Positions 6,295 to 9,965 of a DNA stretch of 9,965 nt are shown one piece after another. The notes beneath the pieces were generated by a model. The model saw only the letters and a program-made list of their open reading frames with translations. It did not search any database and was not told the origin of the DNA. The position numbers were made by a program, and so were the translations under genes. Source of the stretch: an uncultured Rhodanobacter sp. (GTDB lineage Bacteria > Pseudomonadota > Gammaproteobacteria > Xanthomonadales > Rhodanobacteraceae); contig CALCWL010000489.1 in assembly GCA_937906285.1 (NCBI GenBank), positions 1-9,965 on the forward strand, given 5' to 3'. The stretch's first letter is position 1. Every line of letters starts with the position of its first letter.

Positions 6295-6956
6295 TGCGCT
6301 GCCTCGTCGTCGAGGACAACCCCGATATCCAGGCCGATCTTGCCCGCGCGCTGGAAGCGGCCGGGTTCACCGTGGACGTCAGTGGCGACGGCGAAAGCGC
6401 CTGGTATCGCGGCGACGTGGAGGACTACGACGCGGCCGTGCTCGACCTCGGCCTGCCACGGCTTGACGGCCTGTCGGTGCTGCGCCGCTGGCGTGCGGCG
6501 GGGCGCGCGTTTCCGGTGATCGTGGTCTCCGCGCGCGGCGACTGGACCGAGAAGGTGGAGGGCATCGAGGCCGGCGCCGACGACTACATGGCCAAGCCGT
6601 TCGAGATGGGCGAGCTGATTGCGCGCGTGCGGGCGCTGATCCGGCGTGGCTCGGGGCGGCTGTCCAACGTGGTCGCCATCGGCCGCCTGCGACTGGACAC
6701 CGCGCGGATGAGCGCCTCGTTCGATGGCGCGCCGGCGCGGCTGTCGCCGCTGGAGTTCCGCCTGCTGGATTACCTCTCGCACCAGGACGGCCGCGCCGTC
6801 TCCGCCGGCGAGCTGGCCGACCATCTCTACGGCGCGGCCGAGGACGGCGACACCAATGCGATCGAGGCGATCGTGGCGCGGCTGCGGCGCAAGTTCGGCG
6901 CCGACATCATCGCCACCCGCCGCGGCTTCGGCTACCTGCTGGAAACCACCACGTGA
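6294..6956 (+). CDS. OmpR/PhoP-family response regulator
   Basis: A 220-residue protein, full length for the family. The receiver domain (1-115) has acidic Glu7-Asp8, the phosphoacceptor Asp51 in AAVLDLGLPRLDG, Ser79 in the switch position, Tyr98, and Lys101 in DDYMAKPF. The C-terminal winged-helix DNA-binding domain (about 125-218) shows LSPLEFRLLDYL, an IEAIVARLRRKFG recognition-helix region and the terminal hairpin IATRRGFGYLL. All phosphorylation residues are present. The start is set by GAGGA six nt upstream and by the one-base overlap with the PepSY gene. The 3' end overlaps the kinase start by 4 nt (GTGA). It is likely phosphorylated by that kinase and a good candidate to bind the TGTCAGC repeats upstream of the operon. 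Confidence 0.95.
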   Translation: MRCLVVEDNPDIQADLARALEAAGFTVDVSGDGESAWYRGDVEDYDAAVLDLGLPRLDGLSVLRRWRAAGRAFPVIVVSARGDWTEKVEGIEAGADDYMAKPFEMGELIARVRALIRRGSGRLSNVVAIGRLRLDTARMSASFDGAPARLSPLEFRLLDYLSHQDGRAVSAGELADHLYGAAEDGDTNAIEAIVARLRRKFGADIIATRRGFGYLLETTT

Positions 6957-8299
6957 TCACCCGCTCGCTGCACTGGCGGCTGCTGGTGGGCGCCATGGCG
7001 GCGATCCTGCTGGCGCTGGCAGTGGCATGGCTGTTCATGACGCTGCTGTTCGAGCATCACCTGGAGCGGCGATTGCAGGCCGAGATGACGCGCGACGGCC
7101 TGCGCCTGGTGGCCGGCCTGGCGATCGGGCCGGACGGTGCGCCGCAGATCGAGCGGCCGCCGGTGGATTCGCGGCTGGAAACGCCGGCCGGCGGCTATTA
7201 CTGGGAAGTGTCGACCGCGTCCGGCGCGCTGCGTTCGCGCTCGCTGTGGGATGCGGACCTGCGTCGCTCCGCCGCCGCGCCCAGCGATCACTGGCGCCTG
7301 CAGCGCGCGGCCGGACCATACGGCCAAGAGGTGTCGATCCTCGAACGCCGGGTGGAGCTGGGCGACGGACGGCTGGCCCTGGTGCAACTGGCGCTGGACG
7401 CCGCGCCGCTGGCCAGCGCGCGCGCCGAGTTCGGCCGCGAGCTGGGAGCGTTTCTGGCGGTGCTGTGGCTGGTGCTCTCCGCCGCCGCATGGCTGCAGGT
7501 GCGTCTGGGCCTGCGCCCGCTGGGGCGCGTGCGCAGCGAACTGGCGGCACTGCGCGAGAGCGCCAGCGCGCGCTTGCCGGAATCGCACCTGCGCGAGGTG
7601 CAGCCGCTGGTCGATTCGATCAACGCGCTGGCCGATGCGCGCGAGCGCGACCTGGCCGTGGCGCGCCAGCGCGCGGCGGATCTGGCGCACGGCCTGAAGA
7701 CGCCGCTGGCGGCAATGGCCGCGCAAAGCCGGCGCGCGCGCGAGGCCGGCGCGCAGCAGGCGGCCGAAGGGCTGGATCGCGCCATCGCCGCGATCCGTCG
7801 CGCGATCGAGGCCGAGTTGGCGCGCGCGCGCATCGCCGTGATCCGTCGCCAGCCCGGCGGCAGCGCCGCGGTGCGCGACACGGTGGAGCGCCTGCTCACC
7901 GTGCTGGAACAGACCGACCGCGGCGGCGAACTGGCCTTCACCCTGGACATCCCCGCCGGCCTGCAACTGGCGCTGCAGCCGGACGACCTCTCCGAGATCC
8001 TCGGCGCGGTGCTGGAAAACGCCGTGCGCTACGCGCGCCGCCAGGTGCGCGTCAGCGCAACCGCCGGACCGCAGTGGGCGCGCGTGAGCATCGAGGACGA
8101 CGGCCCCGGCATCGCCGCCGAACATGCGCGCGATGCGCTGGCGCGCGGCGGCCGGTTGGACGAGGCGAACGAAGGCAGCGGGCTGGGCTTGGCGATCGCC
8201 CGCGAACTGACCGAGGCCACCGGCGGCACGATCACCATGTCGCGCGCCGCGCTGGGCGGGTTGAAGGTGGAGTTCTGCTGGGGGCCGAGCGGGGATTGA
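6953..8299 (+). CDS. Membrane sensor histidine kinase (PhoQ-like H-box)
   Basis: A 448-residue protein starting at GTG 6953, inside the response-regulator stop (GTGA overlap), so translation is coupled. TM1 is at about 11-33, a periplasmic sensor region of about 130 residues follows, and TM2 is at about 163-184. A short linker leads to the dimerisation and phosphotransfer domain with His246 in DLAHGLKTPLAAM, similar to the H-box of PhoQ-type kinases. The ATPase domain has the N-box (EILGAVLENAVRYA, Asn356), the G1 box (EDDGPGI, about 381-387) and the G2 box (GSGLGLAI, about 408-415). All catalytic motifs are intact. The sensor region has no obvious known fold by eye, and a HAMP domain is not clear. 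It probably senses a periplasmic signal, perhaps through the PepSY protein, and phosphorylates Asp51 of the regulator. Confidence 0.94.
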   Translation: MITRSLHWRLLVGAMAAILLALAVAWLFMTLLFEHHLERRLQAEMTRDGLRLVAGLAIGPDGAPQIERPPVDSRLETPAGGYYWEVSTASGALRSRSLWDADLRRSAAAPSDHWRLQRAAGPYGQEVSILERRVELGDGRLALVQLALDAAPLASARAEFGRELGAFLAVLWLVLSAAAWLQVRLGLRPLGRVRSELAALRESASARLPESHLREVQPLVDSINALADARERDLAVARQRAADLAHGLKTPLAAMAAQSRRAREAGAQQAAEGLDRAIAAIRRAIEAELARARIAVIRRQPGGSAAVRDTVERLLTVLEQTDRGGELAFTLDIPAGLQLALQPDDLSEILGAVLENAVRYARRQVRVSATAGPQWARVSIEDDGPGIAAEHARDALARGGRLDEANEGSGLGLAIARELTEATGGTITMSRAALGGLKVEFCWGPSGD

Positions 8300-8310
8300 G
8301 GCGCCGTACA

Positions 8311-8350
8311 CGGGCTTCGACTTCGCCGCTGCGCGGCTACGCTCAGCCCG
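8311..8350. repeat. REP-like palindromic element, copy A
   Basis: An outer stem CGGGCT (8311-8316) pairs with AGCCCG (8345-8350). An inner stem GCCGC (8325-8329) pairs with GCGGC (8333-8337) around a TGC loop. The spacers, containing TTCGACTT and ACGCTC, match in reverse orientation those of copy B at 8453-8491. It begins 12 nt after the kinase stop codon, between convergent genes. Confidence 0.6.
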
Positions 8351-8362
8351 AACGGAAGGGGC

Positions 8363-8385
8363 GATTTCCGATTCCCTCGGAAATC
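8363..8385. other. Perfect intergenic hairpin (9-bp stem, 5-nt loop)
   Basis: GATTTCCGA (8363-8371) pairs perfectly with TCGGAAATC (8377-8385) around the loop TTCCC. It lies between convergent genes and between the two REP-like copies. There is no T-run on either side, so it is not a classical terminator, though it could protect or define a transcript 3' end. Confidence 0.5.
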
Positions 8386-8452
8386 AAGACAACGCGGCGG
8401 TATGGATTGACGCCTGCATGCGCTCCTTACCATTGATGCCTGAAACCGATCA

Positions 8453-8491
8453 CGCTGAGCGTGGTTCGCGCCAGCGAACCAAGTCGAAGCG
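8453..8491. repeat. REP-like palindromic element, copy B (inverted relative to copy A)
   Basis: It keeps GCTGAGCGT and AAGTCGAAGC of copy A in reverse orientation, but the inner stem is GGTTCGC (8463-8469) / GCGAACC (8474-8480) around a GCCA loop. The outer stem is CGCT (8453-8456) / AGCG (8488-8491). The stem sequence has changed while pairing is kept, which suggests a structured mobile repeat rather than chance. Confidence 0.5.
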
Positions 8492-8517
8492 CAGCCCGAA
8501 CCCCACTACCGCCGTAT

Positions 8518-9021
8518 TCAATGCCCGCGCCCGTGGAAATCGCCGGTGCCGGCACCGATCGAGATGCTGATGCCGCCGCCGGGATCGTCGCAGCTGCCGA
8601 AGGCCTTGGTGACGTTCACCGTGCCGGTCTGGTAGTTGCCGCTGAAGCGGCTGCCGCCGACCACGCCCATGCCTACGCTGCCGTGGACTTGCGGCTGGTT
8701 GTAGGTGGAGTCGTCGCACTCGGGCCGCTGGTCGCGGGCGACCTCGGTGTCGCCCATGCGCCCGCTGGTGTCGCCGTAATAGACGCCCGGCGGGTCACGC
8801 CGCTGGTTGATGGTCGCGCTGCCTGCCGTGGCCGTGCTGGCGGCGTGCGCGGCGCCGGTCGCGGTGGCCGCCGCATCGTGCGCGGGCGCTGCCACCGAGC
8901 TGGCGGCCGGCAGTTCACCGGGCGGCAGTTTCAGGTTCAGCGGCTGGATGGTGCTCTGCGCCCATGCCGGCGCGGCCAGCAGGGTGGCCAGCAAGGCGGG
9001 GAGGAGGCGGGGGACGTTCAT
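8518..9021 (-). CDS. Small exported protein of unknown function
   Basis: A 167-residue protein from an ATG at 9021 with GGAG five nt upstream. Residues 1-21 form a signal peptide (LLPALLATLLAAPAWA). An Ala/Thr/Pro-rich, probably disordered linker covers about 37-70. The C-terminal part (about 71-167) is a compact Gly-rich region with alternating strand-like segments (GSVGMGVVGGSRFSGNY, VNVTKAF, GISISIGAGTG) and a His/Gly tail (HGRGH). The two cysteines, Cys102 and Cys144, are each followed by Asp-Asp and could form a disulfide in the periplasm. I do not recognise a named family. It lies downstream of parC in the same direction, but 185 bp with a palindrome pair separate them, so it probably has its own promoter; none was clear. 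Confidence 0.8.
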   Translation of the reverse strand: MNVPRLLPALLATLLAAPAWAQSTIQPLNLKLPPGELPAASSVAAPAHDAAATATGAAHAASTATAGSATINQRRDPPGVYYGDTSGRMGDTEVARDQRPECDDSTYNQPQVHGSVGMGVVGGSRFSGNYQTGTVNVTKAFGSCDDPGGGISISIGAGTGDFHGRGH

Positions 9022-9112
9022 GCGGACTCCGGGGTGATCACGTACTCAACGCGCGAGGCGGCGTTGGCGTGTACATCCCTGTTGGAACAGCAGCGCATCG
9101 ACAAGTTCCGGG

Positions 9113-9184
9113 CGTAGGGCGGGCACTGCCCGCCATCGTCATATCCCGGAACGGCGGGTCGGCGGGCATTGCCCGCCCTGCGAT
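9113..9184. repeat. Inverted pair of GC-rich REP palindromes
   Basis: GGCGGGC-ACT-GCCCGCC (9118-9134) is preceded by CGTAG. GGCGGGC-ATT-GCCCGCC (9161-9177) is followed by CTGCG. Each is a 7-bp hairpin, and the flanks make the two copies inverted relative to each other, 26 bp apart, the layout of a REP doublet. It lies just downstream of the parC stop. There is no T-tract, so it is not a classical terminator. Confidence 0.65.
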
Positions 9185-9206
9185 CGGCCTCGTTTCCTGC
9201 GATTGC

Positions 9207-9965
9207 TCAGCCGGTGGTTTCGATCCGCTCGACGCGGCGCAAACCGCGCGGCAGCAGGCCGCCGCGGGTAGCGCGGTTGCCGCCGTATTCGACCAGGTCG
9301 GCCCACTTCAGGGTGAGCTTGCGCGCGCCGGCGTACAGGGTGACTTCGCCCTTGCCTTCGGCGACGACGGCCACGCCAACCACGCGCTCGCCCTCGGCCA
9401 GCTGCTTCTTCGGGACGTCGATCAGCTTGTTGCCCTTGCCCTTGTCCAGTTCCGGCAGCTCGGCCACCGAGAACATCAGCAGGTGGCCTTCGCTGGTGAC
9501 CACCACGATGCGGTCGCGCGCAGGGTCGGCGCTGACCTGCGGCGCCAGCACCTTGGCGCCGTCGCCGAGCGAGATGATCTGCTTGCCGGCCTTGTTGCGG
9601 CCGGTGAGCGACTCGAAACGGTTGACGAAGCCATAGCCGAGGTTGGTGGCCAGGATCACGCGGGTGTCGTTGTCCCCGGCGATCACCGCGTCGAAGCTGG
9701 CGCCGTTCGCCGGGCTGAAGCGGCCGGTGAGCGGCTCGCCGTTGCCGCGCGCCGAGGGCAGGGTGTGCGCGGGCGTGGAGTAGGCGCGGCCGGTGGAGTC
9801 GATGAAAGCAACCTGCTGCGTGGTGCGCGCCTTGACCGCGGCGAGCAGGCCGTCGCCCTCGCGGTAGTTCAGCGCCTCCGCGTCGATATCGTGGCCCTTC
9901 GCCGCGCGCGCCCAGCCCTTCTGCGACAGCACCACGGTGACCGGCTCGCTGGCCACCAGCGCGCT
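9207..9965 (-). CDS. parC: DNA topoisomerase IV subunit A, C-terminal part (5' end beyond window)
   Basis: The frame is open from the window edge through 252 residues to the TGA at 9209-9207; the catalytic N-terminal domain and the true start lie outside. The visible part is the C-terminal beta-pinwheel that wraps and guides DNA for decatenation by ParC2ParE2. Motifs shared with E. coli ParC, from memory, include SEPVTVVLS-x2-GW, AAKGHDID, DSTGR-x-Y, LPSARG-x-GEPLTG, GYGFV, KGKGNK and a closing RG-x-L-x-RGL-x-R. The internal GTG at 9956 is not a start, because coding similarity continues upstream to the edge. Nothing seen is broken. Transcription runs leftward, ending near the REP pair. Confidence 0.95.
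   Translation of the reverse strand, partial: SALVASEPVTVVLSQKGWARAAKGHDIDAEALNYREGDGLLAAVKARTTQQVAFIDSTGRAYSTPAHTLPSARGNGEPLTGRFSPANGASFDAVIAGDNDTRVILATNLGYGFVNRFESLTGRNKAGKQIISLGDGAKVLAPQVSADPARDRIVVVTSEGHLLMFSVAELPELDKGKGNKLIDVPKKQLAEGERVVGVAVVAEGKGEVTLYAGARKLTLKWADLVEYGGNRATRGGLLPRGLRRVERIETTG

Noticed and set aside
6932..8311. A 459-codon minus-strand frame opposite the histidine kinase
   Set aside because: No domain is visible and the composition is Arg/Ala/Gln-rich. The plus strand carries every kinase motif.
8461..9117. Plus-strand frame opposite the small exported protein
   Set aside because: Val/Ala/Gly-rich antisense translation without a domain. The minus strand has a signal peptide and a well-placed ribosome site.

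Overview
The window is high-GC DNA, by eye well above 60% G+C. The gene content fits a gammaproteobacterium of the Xanthomonadales (Lysobacterales), most likely a Rhodanobacteraceae-type genome. This rests on a topoisomerase IV subunit A tail very close in motifs to E. coli ParC, on TonB-receptor and secreted-protein styles common in that order, and on REP-like palindromes between genes. The genus is inference.

Layout from left to right. (1) 1-1595: a divergent pair, an NAD(P)-binding F420-dependent-type oxidoreductase (minus, 3' end beyond the window edge) and a LysR-type regulator (plus), sharing a 127-bp promoter region with a T-N11-A palindrome. (2) 1698-2895 (minus): a lipoprotein with seven FG-GAP/VCBS calcium-type repeats, broken by two apparent single-base losses. 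(3) 3105-3624 (minus): a RelE-type mRNA-interferase toxin and a Phd/YefM-type antitoxin, with an 11-nt overlap and a promoter/operator palindrome just upstream of the antitoxin. (4) 3790-8299: a TonB-dependent outer-membrane receptor (minus), divergent from a tightly overlapping PepSY - response regulator - histidine kinase operon (plus). The 108-bp region between them carries several copies of TGTCAGC, two of them 11 bp apart, as expected for an OmpR/PhoP-family regulator. (5) 8300-8517: a convergent intergenic region with two inverted REP-like elements and a perfect hairpin. (6) 8518-9021 (minus): a small exported protein of unknown function. (7) 9113-9184: a head-to-head pair of GGCGGGC/GCCCGCC palindromes. 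(8) 9207-9965 (minus): the C-terminal beta-pinwheel of ParC, whose 5' part lies beyond the window.

How the genes may work together: the PepSY protein, response regulator and kinase look like one signalling unit that probably controls itself and the neighbouring receptor through the shared TGTCAGC region. The receptor has two very acidic stretches in its barrel, so a cationic ligand (metal or basic peptide) is a reasonable but unproven idea. The toxin-antitoxin pair and the broken FG-GAP gene form a more variable patch between conserved-looking genes. There is no stretch over 300 bases without a gene. I saw no rRNA, tRNA, CRISPR array or intact transposase, and no convincing rho-independent terminator.
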